Shown: positions 1-8,427 of the stretch, in pieces | Numbering within the stretch: the first letter of the stretch is position 1 | Layout of the letters: every line of letters begins with the position of its first letter | Notes under the pieces: generated by a model | The model's database searches: none | The model's input: only the letters and a program-made list of their open reading frames with translations | Told to the model about the DNA's origin: nothing | Assembly (NCBI RefSeq): GCF_013155395.1 | Contig: NZ_JABJWC010000025.1 | Coordinates: forward strand, 1 to 49,100 | Length of the DNA: 49,100 nucleotides | Source: Komagataeibacter melomenusus | GTDB lineage: Bacteria > Pseudomonadota > Alphaproteobacteria > Acetobacterales > Acetobacteraceae | Direction: 5' to 3' | Position numbers and translations under genes: made by a program

Positions 1-49
1 GCACGGGAAAGTCGGTCGCCGCCAGGTCTTCCAGTCTCCCCATCACTAA

Positions 50-126
<77 letters not shown>

Positions 127-148
127 AGCCTAATACACTGAATATGAT

Positions 149-184
149 ACAAAAACCCGCTTCACTCAGGCGGGGTTTTTGCGT
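149..184 (+). terminator. intrinsic terminator of the initiator tRNA
   Basis: AAAAACCCGC, a short loop and GCGGGGTTTTT form a GC stem followed by a T run, 25 nt after the tRNA end. Confidence 0.85.
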
Positions 185-240
185 TTGTCAGCGCATAAAA
201 GGCGAGATGTGCCTAAAATACCGCCTGTTTGAAACAGCTC

Positions 241-789
241 TCAGGGCATGCTGATAGAAAAATCCAGTTCATATGATGACTGATCTGCCGCGCGGTGTTG
301 CTGGGTGACATGGATGGCAGGATCCTGCGGCAGCAGGCAGTTCACAAGCCAGACCGTGTCAGGGCCATCACCCTGGTTATGGTAGGCCAGATGGTTGTTG
401 CCCTGCCGGAAATGCGCCCGCATCGTCAGTGCAAGATCAATAACGCCGGTGCCCATCTGCATTTCGGCCAGAGATGGAAACGCCATGGCCTGCACGTGCA
501 GGTGACCGGACTGCCCATTAAGGGAAAGCGACAGCGTCTGCATGATGTGCGTCACATAGGATTTCTGCTCGCTGGCCGACAGGCTGCCATCGCCGTTGCG
601 GTCAATCTGGTGGATAAGGCCGGATGCAACGTCAACGCCGGGCGTAAGGCGCAGATGCAGGGCAATCTGGTCGCGCGCGAGGCTGAATGTGGTGGCCTGC
701 AGATATTCATCCAGCCGGTGCGCCTGCGCTGCAGCGGGCAGGGCCAGCAGGGCGATGGCCGTGAAAAGTGCCTGTCCGGCCCTGCTCAT
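241..789 (-). CDS. secreted EF-hand protein of unknown function
   Basis: This 182-residue protein starts with a clear Sec signal peptide ending near AAAQA at residue 23, so it should be periplasmic or secreted. Mature sequence begins HRLDEYLQAT, a pattern I associate with the extracytoplasmic N-terminal domain found with HupE/UreJ-like proteins. A canonical EF-hand loop, DRNGDGSLSASE, lies near residues 63-74, suggesting calcium binding. There are no membrane helices after the signal. The start overlaps the end of the upstream DUF3500 gene by ATGA, so the two are translationally coupled and probably act together. No enzyme motif is visible. Confidence 0.8.
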   Translation of the reverse strand: MSRAGQALFTAIALLALPAAAQAHRLDEYLQATTFSLARDQIALHLRLTPGVDVASGLIHQIDRNGDGSLSASEQKSYVTHIMQTLSLSLNGQSGHLHVQAMAFPSLAEMQMGTGVIDLALTMRAHFRQGNNHLAYHNQGDGPDTVWLVNCLLPQDPAIHVTQQHRAADQSSYELDFSISMP

Positions 790-1979
790 GGATGGGTAAA
801 CCGGCTGCCATACCGATTGGTCGGGTCGCGGTAGACTGTGTGGACATGCAGCGTCGGATCACCGCCCACCCCCTGTGGCGAGAACTCGATCAGCAGTCGC
901 GGCCCCTGAATGCGGTAATAGGAAGACCCGTTGCGGTCGGGTTCATGGGTGGTCGGGCCACTCCAGGCAAACCATGTCTGGTCCAGCCCGGCACTGATTT
1001 CTGCCAGGCGCGGGGCGGCATAGGTCTCGTTGATGATCCCGGCCCATTCGGCGATGATGTCCATCAACGCCTGCTTTTGCCTGGCCGTCAGCGCATCGCC
1101 CCTGATGCCTTCGGGCACGAGGGTTTCCCCGTCATGGCCCGGCCCCTGCACCAGATCCTCCACCTTGTAGGGCAGGATGGCCTGCTTGCGCTGCGTTTCA
1201 TCAAGCAGATCAAGCAGGGCGAAGGCCTTGTCGCTTTCACCTGCCAGCACGCGTACCATCTGCCCATCGCGCTGGTACAGCGCTGGTTGCGCGCCGGTCA
1301 GGGTGGGGGTCATGACGCCATGCGGGCCGTCAATGACGAGATTGAGACCCAGATGATGACCACCAAATTGCACCATCCAGGGTTTCGTGGCCGAGGGCGC
1401 GCCAAAAATTGCAATGGTATAGACCGCCTCACCCGAGGCAAATGGCGTATCACTATCGGCAAGGGCCTGGTCGGCACCCATGATGTCGCGCACCTTCTGG
1501 TAGCCTTTCGCACTCAGCAGGGTCTGGAGGAGGTGCAGGGCGGCGGTGCGCTGTTCCGTTGTCAGGTGGCCCATCTGCACGCCGGGCCGCGGCACGTCGC
1601 TGACGGGAAAGTTGGACCATACCGACCCACCATAGCGCTCGCCCACAAAGCCGCCCGGCGGCCCCATGCCCGGCCCGCTTTTCATTGGCGTGGCGGCCTG
1701 GGCATCGGTTACGGGCAGGGCGGGCTGGTCTGGCGCGCTGCGGCGGAAGCGGGCCAGCGTGGCTGATTTCTGCGCCACGAAAGGAAACTGCACCGCCTTG
1801 AGCGCCTGTGGATCAAAGCACCCGAGGAAAGAGCGGGCAGCCTCCACGGCTGCATCCGTCTGGCTGGCGGGTGTGGCATTTTCCGTAGCAGGAAGGGCGG
1901 AAGGCGATGGCGCACCATGTGCAAGGGCAGGCAATGCGGCCCAGAACAGGCCGCCTGCTATCCATAATCCGGTCTTCAT
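786..1979 (-). CDS. DUF3500 family secreted protein
   Basis: This 397-residue protein has an N-terminal signal peptide (hydrophobic core from about residue 5, cleavage near AHG-AP). The body matches my memory of DUF3500: a QFGGHHLGLN segment followed by a GVMTPTLTGAQPA block, and a C-terminal segment with LLIEFSPQG and HVHTVYRDPTNRYG. DUF3500 has no assigned biochemistry; the conserved HH and terminal HVH could bind metal, which is inference. It is the first gene of a two-gene minus-strand unit and overlaps the EF-hand gene by 4 nt. Its 5' region contains a palindromic repeat element. Confidence 0.8.
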   Translation of the reverse strand: MKTGLWIAGGLFWAALPALAHGAPSPSALPATENATPASQTDAAVEAARSFLGCFDPQALKAVQFPFVAQKSATLARFRRSAPDQPALPVTDAQAATPMKSGPGMGPPGGFVGERYGGSVWSNFPVSDVPRPGVQMGHLTTEQRTAALHLLQTLLSAKGYQKVRDIMGADQALADSDTPFASGEAVYTIAIFGAPSATKPWMVQFGGHHLGLNLVIDGPHGVMTPTLTGAQPALYQRDGQMVRVLAGESDKAFALLDLLDETQRKQAILPYKVEDLVQGPGHDGETLVPEGIRGDALTARQKQALMDIIAEWAGIINETYAAPRLAEISAGLDQTWFAWSGPTTHEPDRNGSSYYRIQGPRLLIEFSPQGVGGDPTLHVHTVYRDPTNRYGSRFTHP

Positions 1980-2010
1980 CCTGTCCCCTGCTCTCCCTTG
2001 AAAGGCCGCC

Positions 2011-2080
2011 TGAAAAAACCATCAAAAGCTTCGAAAGAACGCCGCTTTCTTGAAGAAAAGCGGCACCCGAAAACTTTTAT
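2011..2080. repeat. palindromic intergenic element, copy 1
   Basis: AAGCTTCGAAAGAA is followed by a CCGCTTT…AAAGCGG hairpin and the terminal motif CCGAAAACTTTTAT. Unusually for this family it lies between two divergent genes, so it sits in a 5' region. Confidence 0.7.
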
Positions 2081-2216
2081 CCGCATGATTAAAGTGCCTG
2101 CCGCCGGGCGCAACGGCAAGGGGGCGGGCATGAAAACCGCCTGCCCCGTCCCTTCCGCAAATCGAAGTCATTACCTGCGGCAAATGGGGGTTGCCCGCCA
2201 CGTGGGTCTGAGGATC

Positions 2217-3863
2217 ATGTGGCGCATGAACACTGTCGCTCCCGCACAGGCGGCGGGTGGGCCGGTTATCCATGCCGCGCCGCCACGGCCTTCGTATATT
2301 CCGCCTTTTGGCCTGCGCACGGTCATTGGCTGCCTGGGCATGCTGCTGGCCGTGCATGTGGCGGGGTTCAACGAGCATGTGACCGAGATCGGCCTGTCCG
2401 ATATCCGCGGTGCGATGCATATCGGCCACGATGAGGGCACGTGGGTCATCGCCATCTACGAGGCTTTCAACATCGCCGCCATGGCCTTTACGCCGTGGTT
2501 CTACATGACGTTCTCGATCTACCGCTTTTCCATTTTCATGACGGCCGCACTCGCCCTGTTTTCCATCCCCGCGCCGTTCATGCCCGATGTCACATCGCTG
2601 TGCATCCTGCGGGCCTTCCAGGGGCTGGCGGGGGGCTGCCTGCCGCCAGTGCTCATGACCGTCATGCTCAAATACCTGCCCCCCCAGATCCGCGTGTTCG
2701 GCATCGGGGGATATGCCATGAGCGCCACATTCGGCCCCAATCTCGGCCTGCCGCTCGAGGCGTTCTGGTTCGAGCATGTCGGCTGGCACTGGCTGTACTG
2801 GGAGATCATTCCCACCGCCGCCCTGGCCATCGCCATGATGGCCTATGGCCTGCCGCGCGACCCGATGCATTTCGAGCGCTTCGAGAAATTCAACTGGCTT
2901 GGTATCCTTGTGGGGCTGCCCGCCATCTGCTCGCTGGTCATCGTGCTGTATCAGGGCGACCGGCTGGACTGGTTCCGCTCGCCTGTCATTACCGACCTTG
3001 CTTTCTGGGGCGGGGCGGCATTCATCGTGTTCGTCATCAACGAGGCCTATCACCCCAGCCCGTATTTCAGGATTCAGTACTGGCGCTCGCGCAACATCCA
3101 GGCCTCGCTTTTGTCACTGGTGGGCATTCTGGCCATCTGCTCCATCATGGGCAACATTCCCGCCACCTATCTTGAGGCCGTGCGCGGCTACCGGCCCATC
3201 CAGGCGGCCCCGGTCTCGCTGGTGGTGGCCCTGCCGCAACTCATCATGCTGCCGCTGATCGCGGCCATCTGCAACAGGCGCCGGGTGGACTGCCGCTTCG
3301 TGCTGGCAGGCGGCATGCTGTGCCTTGCCGGTGCCGCGTGGCTGGGCACGTGGCTCACGGTGGACTGGGTGCGCGACAATTTCTACCTGATCCAGATCCT
3401 GCAGGTCTTTGGTCAGCCCATGACCGTCATCCCTACGCTCATGCTGGCCACCATGGCCATGGGGCCGGCCGATGGCCCGTTCATCTCGGGCATGGTCAAC
3501 ATGCTCAAGGGGCTGGCCAATGCCGTGGCCTTCGCCCTGTTCGGCGCGCTGACCCGGCGGCGCGAGCAGTACCACTCCACCATGCTGCTCGACCATCACG
3601 GCACGCACCAGCTGGCCCTGCAGGGCATGGGTGATCCCATTGGCGGCCAGCTTGCCGCCACCTCGCCCGACAGCGCGCATGTGGCCCGTAACACGCTTCA
3701 GGTCTTCCACACCTATGTGCATGAGCAGGCGCTCGTGCTGGCGCTGAACGATATCTACTACATCCTGATCTGGGTCTGCCTGGGCTACGCGGTCATGAAT
3801 CTCGTCCTGCCGCGCCGCGTCTATCCGCCGCAGGCCCCTTCACCCGATACTCCTGCCCGTTAA
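2217..3863 (+). CDS. DHA2-type MFS multidrug efflux pump (EmrB-like)
   Basis: This 548-residue integral membrane protein has about 14 hydrophobic segments, the size and layout of the DHA2 (EmrB/QacA) drug:proton antiporters. The loop containing ILRAFQGLAGGCLPPVLMT and the ATFGPNLGLPL segment resemble conserved parts of the family. It is followed 15 nt later by an HlyD-type adaptor and then by an outer-membrane factor, giving a complete EmrAB-TolC-like tripartite exporter. The frame stays open upstream to 1998, but that extension reads through a palindromic repeat element; ATG at 2217 or 2226, behind GAGGA at 2210, is more credible. The substrate is unknown. Confidence 0.9.
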   Translation: MWRMNTVAPAQAAGGPVIHAAPPRPSYIPPFGLRTVIGCLGMLLAVHVAGFNEHVTEIGLSDIRGAMHIGHDEGTWVIAIYEAFNIAAMAFTPWFYMTFSIYRFSIFMTAALALFSIPAPFMPDVTSLCILRAFQGLAGGCLPPVLMTVMLKYLPPQIRVFGIGGYAMSATFGPNLGLPLEAFWFEHVGWHWLYWEIIPTAALAIAMMAYGLPRDPMHFERFEKFNWLGILVGLPAICSLVIVLYQGDRLDWFRSPVITDLAFWGGAAFIVFVINEAYHPSPYFRIQYWRSRNIQASLLSLVGILAICSIMGNIPATYLEAVRGYRPIQAAPVSLVVALPQLIMLPLIAAICNRRRVDCRFVLAGGMLCLAGAAWLGTWLTVDWVRDNFYLIQILQVFGQPMTVIPTLMLATMAMGPADGPFISGMVNMLKGLANAVAFALFGALTRRREQYHSTMLLDHHGTHQLALQGMGDPIGGQLAATSPDSAHVARNTLQVFHTYVHEQALVLALNDIYYILIWVCLGYAVMNLVLPRRVYPPQAPSPDTPAR

Positions 3864-3878
3864 TCCGGAATACTGATC

Positions 3879-4955
3879 ATGATTTACAAGAAACCGCTGC
3901 TTTACGCAGGCTGCGCCGCAGCCGTGCTGGCCCTTGTGGCATGGGGGAGCGCGCGCCTGGTCAATGGCGATGGCATCAACCAGTACACCAACGATGCCTA
4001 CGTGACGGCGGACTTCCCCACGGTGGCGCCCAAGGTTTCGGGCCGTATCGACCGGGTGATCGCGCAGGATAACGAGCAGGTGCATGCGGGCGAGGAACTC
4101 GCCCATATCGAGGATGACGACTACCGCGCCGCCCTTGAGGTGGCACGCGGCAACAGGCAGGCGGCACAGGGTGATGTTGCCAACCTTGAAGCGGAAATCG
4201 CGCGTCAGGATTCGGTCATTGCGCAGGCGCGCGCCGCCGTGCTGGCCGATCAGGCGGATCTGATGTTCGCCCGCCAGAACGCCACGCGCTACCGCAACCT
4301 GTCATCTGGCGGGGCGGGCACGATCGAGCAGAAGCAGCATTCCGAGGCGCAGGAAAAGGAAGCCGAGGCCGCCATCGCCCGCGACCAGGCCGGGGTGGAT
4401 GCCGCCATGCGGCAGGTGGCCGTGCTGCAGGGCCAGCTTGAACGCGCGCGCGGCGTGCTGGTGCGCACGCAGGGCGATGAGAAGCAGGCCGAACTCAACC
4501 TGTCCTACTGCACCATTCCGGCCCCCATGGATGGCGTGGTGGGCGAGCGTGGCGTGCGCGTGGGTAACTACGTGCATCCGGGCACGGGTATCCTGGCCGT
4601 GGTGCCGGTGCATGCGGCCTACGTGCTGGCCAATTTTCAGGAAACGCAGTTGACGAAGGTGCAGACCGGCCAGCGCGCGACCATCTGGGTCGATACCTTC
4701 CCCGGCCATCCGCTCAAGGCGCATGTTGACTCGCTGGCCCCTGCCACCGGTGTTGCGTTCGCGCCCATCCAGCCCGATAACGCCACCGGCAACTTCACCA
4801 AGGTGGTGCAGCGCATTCCGGTCAAGCTGACCTTTGATCCCGGCCAGCCATTGGCCGACAGGGTGCGCGTTGGCATGTCGGTTGAAGCCAGTATCGATAC
4901 GTCTTCCGCCCCCGAAGGCCCGCATGCCAATGATGCCCGTTATGTCTGGCAGTAA
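3879..4955 (+). CDS. HlyD family efflux periplasmic adaptor (EmrA-like)
   Basis: This 358-residue protein has one N-terminal membrane anchor (about residues 7-25) and then NQYTNDAYVTADFPTVAPKV, the classic start of EmrA-type adaptors. The first half of the lipoyl/barrel-sandwich domain (VSGRIDRVIAQDNEQVHAGEELAHI) precedes a long Ala/Gln-rich coiled-coil hairpin (about 80-195), and the second half follows (TIPAPMDGVVGERGVRVGNYV). It should bridge the inner-membrane MFS pump and the outer-membrane factor encoded on either side. Spacing to both neighbours is very short, so the three genes form one operon. Confidence 0.93.
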   Translation: MIYKKPLLYAGCAAAVLALVAWGSARLVNGDGINQYTNDAYVTADFPTVAPKVSGRIDRVIAQDNEQVHAGEELAHIEDDDYRAALEVARGNRQAAQGDVANLEAEIARQDSVIAQARAAVLADQADLMFARQNATRYRNLSSGGAGTIEQKQHSEAQEKEAEAAIARDQAGVDAAMRQVAVLQGQLERARGVLVRTQGDEKQAELNLSYCTIPAPMDGVVGERGVRVGNYVHPGTGILAVVPVHAAYVLANFQETQLTKVQTGQRATIWVDTFPGHPLKAHVDSLAPATGVAFAPIQPDNATGNFTKVVQRIPVKLTFDPGQPLADRVRVGMSVEASIDTSSAPEGPHANDARYVWQ

Positions 4956-4959
4956 GGCC

Positions 4960-6486
4960 ATGAAGCGCTTCTTGCTCGTGGGGCTTTCGGCACTGGCGGT
5001 GGCAGGCTGCACGGTTGGCCCCAACTACCACAAGCCGCAGGTCAAGGCGCCCGCGCAGTGGCGCACGACCCAGCCACCGGCGGAAAGTCAGATCACCATG
5101 GCCACGACCGACCCGCACTGGTGGACCCTGTTCAACGACCCCATCCTGACCCGGCTGGAAAACGAGGTGGCCAGCGCCAATCTCGACCTCAAGGCCGCCA
5201 GCCTGCGGCTGATGCAGAGTGTGGCCGAGCGGCGCATTGCCAGCGCCGCCCAACTGCCGCATGCGGAGGCCAATGCCTCCTACGGGCGCGAGCGGGCCTC
5301 CACCAATGGCGTGCTGGGGCTGCTGGGCACGATGGAGCGCGAGGGCACGGGCTCGGTCGCCTCGGGCACGCAGGGCTTTGGCCCCACGGCGCTGCCCGGC
5401 AGCGTGGGCAACCCGTCCTTCAACCTGCCGCAATATGGCATGAACGCCTCGTGGGAGGTGGATCTGTGGGGGCATGTGCGCCGGCAGGTGGAAGCCGCGA
5501 CGGCCGCCATGCACGCCACCGAGGAAATGCGGCGTGATACGCTGGTCTCGCTCATGGCCGAGACCGCGCAGGACTATATCGACCTGCGCGCCACACAGGT
5601 GCAGCTTGGCATTCTTGAGCACAACATCGCGGTGGCTGAAAACAGCGTGCGGCTGACCACCCTGCGCTTTGAGCAAGGTGCTGCGACCCGGCTTGATGTG
5701 GCGGAGGCCACCGGCCAGCTTCACACCTTCACCTCCCGCCTTGCGCCGCTCAAGGCGCAGGTCACGCACCGGCTCAATGCGCTGAGCTTTCTCGTAGCGC
5801 GTGAACCCGGCGCGCTTGATGCCGAACTCGGGCCGCCAGGCATCATTCCCGTCGTGCCGCCCACCATTCCCGTGGGGCTGCCCTCCCAGCTTGCCGAGCG
5901 CAGGCCCGACATCCGCATGGCTGCCGACCGCCTGCATGCGGCAACGGCCAGCATCGGGGTGGCGATTGCCGATTTCTTCCCCCGCGTCACCCTTTCGGGC
6001 AGCCTGGACGTGCAGGCATTGCAGTTCAGCGGGCTGGGGTCATGGGCCTCGCGCCAGTATGGCTTTGGCCCTACGGCAACGCTGCCCATCTTCGAGGGGG
6101 GGCGCCTGACCGGGCAACTCCACCTGCGCCGCGCCCAGCAGAAGGAGGCGGCCACCATGTTCCAGCGCACGGTGCTCAAGGCATGGCAGGAGATTGATGA
6201 TGCCATGGCCGACTTCACCGCCGCCCAGCGCCGCCGCGATGAACTGACTGAAGCCGTGCATGAGAACGAGATTGCGGTGGAAACCGCCAGGGCGCAATAC
6301 GTGCAGGGGTCGTCCGACTTTCTCAACGTACTGACATTGCAGAACGCGCTCCTGTCCTCCCAGAGTGCTGAGGCGGATGCCACCGCCCATGTGGCGCTGT
6401 CGGTCACCAATCTCTATCGCGCGGTTGGCGGCGGGTGGGAGAGCCTCTACCCTGAAAAACAGAAGAAGACCCGCAAGCATGCCTAA
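4960..6486 (+). CDS. NodT-family outer-membrane efflux lipoprotein
   Basis: This 508-residue protein is a TolC-like outer-membrane factor. The chosen ATG gives a lipoprotein signal with lipobox LAVAGC (Cys near 18) and then TVGPNYHKP, the hallmark N-terminus of the NodT/OprM family. Two tandem repeats of the OEP domain are visible, with SLRLMQSVAERRIASAAQLPH in the first and LAERRPDIRMAADRLHAATASIGVA in the second. Some reading room exists upstream, but it would overlap the adaptor gene; this start lies 4 nt after the adaptor's stop codon. It forms the outer exit duct of the tripartite efflux system. A palindromic element follows the stop codon. Confidence 0.93.
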   Translation: MKRFLLVGLSALAVAGCTVGPNYHKPQVKAPAQWRTTQPPAESQITMATTDPHWWTLFNDPILTRLENEVASANLDLKAASLRLMQSVAERRIASAAQLPHAEANASYGRERASTNGVLGLLGTMEREGTGSVASGTQGFGPTALPGSVGNPSFNLPQYGMNASWEVDLWGHVRRQVEAATAAMHATEEMRRDTLVSLMAETAQDYIDLRATQVQLGILEHNIAVAENSVRLTTLRFEQGAATRLDVAEATGQLHTFTSRLAPLKAQVTHRLNALSFLVAREPGALDAELGPPGIIPVVPPTIPVGLPSQLAERRPDIRMAADRLHAATASIGVAIADFFPRVTLSGSLDVQALQFSGLGSWASRQYGFGPTATLPIFEGGRLTGQLHLRRAQQKEAATMFQRTVLKAWQEIDDAMADFTAAQRRRDELTEAVHENEIAVETARAQYVQGSSDFLNVLTLQNALLSSQSAEADATAHVALSVTNLYRAVGGGWESLYPEKQKKTRKHA

Positions 6487-6500
6487 TTGATCAAGAACAA

Positions 6501-6583
6501 GAAAAGTTTTTGGGTGTCGCCTTTTTTCAAAAAGGTGACGTCTTCCGAAGCTTTTTGAAAAAAGCTTCACCAAAAACTTTATC
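6501..6583. repeat. palindromic intergenic element, copy 2 (complete)
   Basis: Complete example of the family. The left end GAAAAGTTTTTGG is an inverted copy of the right end CCAAAAACTTTATC. Between them lie one hairpin of GTCGCC/GGTGAC arms with T6/A5 inner arms and a second hairpin of GAAGCTTTTT/AAAAAGCTTC. It lies 3' of the efflux operon and may also end transcription. Confidence 0.85.
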
Positions 6584-6636
6584 ATTTCAGGGTATTATTG
6601 GCCCTGCCTTTTCAAACAGTCTTTTAAGGGGCGCCC

Positions 6637-7368
6637 ATGATCACGATCCGGCACGCAGCCAGCCTTGGCACGGCCCATGATGGCGGGCAGGACCTGCGCT
6701 GCCACTTTGCCTTTGCCGACTATGCCGACCCGGCCCATGGCCATGAGGGCCGCCTGCGCGCGGTCAATACAGGCACGCTGCCTGCGGGCGGAACCTACCG
6801 CATTGGCCCCGAAGCGGCGGTGGATATCGTGACATGGGTGGTCAAGGGCGCGCTGGCCACGGATATGGAGGGCTTCGCACCCGATGCGCTCGGCGCAGGC
6901 GGGCTGCATCTGGCCAGCACCGGCAGCGGTTGCGCGCAACTGGCCTGGCGGGCAGGCGGGCAGGGGGCCGGTTTCATCCAGTTCTGGTTCCTTTCCGATA
7001 CGCAGGGCACCACGCCCGCGCAGGAGATGCGCCCGGCCCTGCCGGAATTGGAGGATGGGGGCTTTCGTATCCTTGCCTCCGGCTTTCCCGAAGATGACCC
7101 CGAGGAGGCACAACGCGTCAGCGATGGCGCACCCGTTACCCTCAGTGCCCGCGCCCGCCTGCTGCATGCGGCCATTCCGGCAGGGGAGGGGGCGGCTTAC
7201 GGCACGGCGCCGGGGCGGGTGCTTTACCTGCTTGTGGTGTCGGGTGCGGCGCGGATCGATACGGTGGCGCTGCATGCAGGCGATGCGGCGGCAATCAGTG
7301 GGCAGACCGACATCACGGTCATGGCCGATGAAGCGGCCGTGGTGCTGCTGGCTGATGTCGCGGTTTAG
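6637..7368 (+). CDS. pirin-like bicupin protein lacking the usual metal ligands
   Basis: This 243-residue protein follows the pirin plan: an N-terminal FAFADYADP segment, GRLRAVNTGTLPAGG, VDIVTWVVKGALA, and a FIQFWFLSDTQGTTPAQEM stretch that matches the end of the pirin N-terminal cupin, then a shorter C-terminal cupin. In typical pirins the metal is held by HPHRDME and a downstream His/Glu; here the equivalent region reads RIGPEAAVDI, with no histidines. It is therefore unlikely to be an Fe-dependent quercetinase and may be structural or regulatory. AAGGGG stands 6 nt before the ATG. It is probably transcribed alone. Confidence 0.75.
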   Translation: MITIRHAASLGTAHDGGQDLRCHFAFADYADPAHGHEGRLRAVNTGTLPAGGTYRIGPEAAVDIVTWVVKGALATDMEGFAPDALGAGGLHLASTGSGCAQLAWRAGGQGAGFIQFWFLSDTQGTTPAQEMRPALPELEDGGFRILASGFPEDDPEEAQRVSDGAPVTLSARARLLHAAIPAGEGAAYGTAPGRVLYLLVVSGAARIDTVALHAGDAAAISGQTDITVMADEAAVVLLADVAV

Positions 7369-7410
7369 GGTGCCGTGAACTTTTCATGACCTGATCCCCT
7401 TCGCGCATGC

Positions 7411-7446
7411 TTGACAGACGCAGGCAAAAGGCGTCTGGCTTGTCAT
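7411..7446. other. hairpin 3' of the pirin gene
   Basis: TTGACAGACGC and GCGTCTGGCTTGTCA form an interrupted stem about 40 nt after the pirin stop codon. It has no T run, so its role as a terminator is uncertain. Confidence 0.4.
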
Positions 7447-7587
7447 GGTTCAGGCCCGACGCATGCGTCGTGTCTCGTAGGCGTTAACGTGAAACAACGC
7501 ACAGAAACTGACAGCAGACATGCTGGCGGGCTGTGCGTGTGTGTATCCACCCTCACCGGTCTGCTGGCATGTTGAGGATAGATCCAT

Positions 7588-8373
7588 ATGACGCCCCTCC
7601 CCTCCTTTGCCCATTCTGATGATGCGCCGGTGATCGAGCGCGTGCGGCACGAACTGCGCCACCGTCGCCTGCGGGTTGTAACCGTTGCGCGCCTGAGCCC
7701 GCATATGATCCGGGTTACGCTGGCTGGCCCGGAACTGGCCGGGTTCACCACTCCCGCGCCTGATGACCATATCAAGATCTTCCTGCCCGGCCACGCGGGG
7801 GAACTGACGCGACGCGACTACACGCCCCGGCATCATGATGCGGCGGCAGGCACGCTGGTGCTGGATTTCGTCAACCATGAAGGCGGCCCCGCCGCCGCGT
7901 GGGCGCGGGCGGCAAAACCCGGTGATGTGCTGGAGATTGGCGGCCCGCGCGGCTCGCGCCTCATCCGGGGCAAGATCGACCACTGGCTCCTGATTGGCGA
8001 TGAAACGGCGCTGCCCGCCATTGGCCGACGCGTGGAGTCCCTGCCTGCCGAGGCGCTGGTCACCACCATCATTGCCGTGCCCGGCCCGGAAGATGAGCAG
8101 GTCTTTACGTCATGCGCCGCCCATGCCGCCCATTGGGTGCACCGCCCGCTGGCTGCGGCGGACCAGGCGCACGGCCTGCTGGCGGTATTGCGGCAGATCC
8201 CCCTTGTCAGGCGGAGTTTCGTCTGGGTCGGGGCCGAGGCAGGCGTGGCGCGTGCCGTGCGGCAGTGCCTGATTGCGGAAAAGAAGGTGCCTGCCGCGTG
8301 GATCAGGGCTGCGGGCTACTGGGTGAAGGGCCAGGCGGACGGGGCCATCAGCGATGTGGGCGCGGCAGAATAA
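7588..8373 (+). CDS. siderophore-interacting protein / ferric-siderophore reductase (YqjH/ViuB-like)
   Basis: This 261-residue cytoplasmic flavoprotein belongs to the SIP/ViuB branch of the ferredoxin-reductase fold. RDYTPR (about 72-77) is the FAD-binding motif; GDETALPAIGRR is the family signature of the nucleotide-binding half; VWVGAEAGVARAVR and the terminal GYWVKGQADG match the expected C-terminus. Known members (E. coli YqjH, Vibrio ViuB) reduce Fe(III)-siderophores to release iron. GAGGA sits 8 nt before the ATG. The next gene is a YqjI-like PadR regulator, the same pairing as yqjH/yqjI in E. coli except that there the genes are divergent. A TonB siderophore receptor elsewhere in the window fits the same pathway. 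Confidence 0.92.
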   Translation: MTPLPSFAHSDDAPVIERVRHELRHRRLRVVTVARLSPHMIRVTLAGPELAGFTTPAPDDHIKIFLPGHAGELTRRDYTPRHHDAAAGTLVLDFVNHEGGPAAAWARAAKPGDVLEIGGPRGSRLIRGKIDHWLLIGDETALPAIGRRVESLPAEALVTTIIAVPGPEDEQVFTSCAAHAAHWVHRPLAAADQAHGLLAVLRQIPLVRRSFVWVGAEAGVARAVRQCLIAEKKVPAAWIRAAGYWVKGQADGAISDVGAAE

Positions 8374-8383
8374 AAACATATCT

Positions 8384-8410
8384 CGATATATCTTGACATG
8401 CGATATATCG
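8384..8410. promoter_or_regulatory. probable PadR operator (inverted repeat)
   Basis: A perfect inverted repeat CGATATATC-N9-GATATATCG lies directly upstream of the PadR gene. Each arm contains the self-palindromic octamer GATATATC. The 9-nt spacer holds the TTGACA -35 box of the PadR promoter, so a bound dimer would block RNA polymerase. PadR proteins commonly autoregulate through such AT-rich dyads. I saw no second copy upstream of the siderophore-interacting gene. Confidence 0.75.
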
Positions 8411-8421
8411 GGAATTATATC
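8393..8421 (+). promoter_or_regulatory. sigma70-type promoter of the PadR gene
   Basis: A perfect -35 TTGACA (8393-8398), a 17-nt spacer and TATATC (8416-8421). Transcription would begin about 7 nt later, at or next to the ATG at 8428, predicting a leaderless mRNA. Confidence 0.65.
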
Positions 8422-8427
8422 GGACTC

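Noticed and set aside
1998-2216. Upstream extension of the DHA2 pump
   Set aside because: Reads through element copy 1 and lacks the hydrophobic start of the family.
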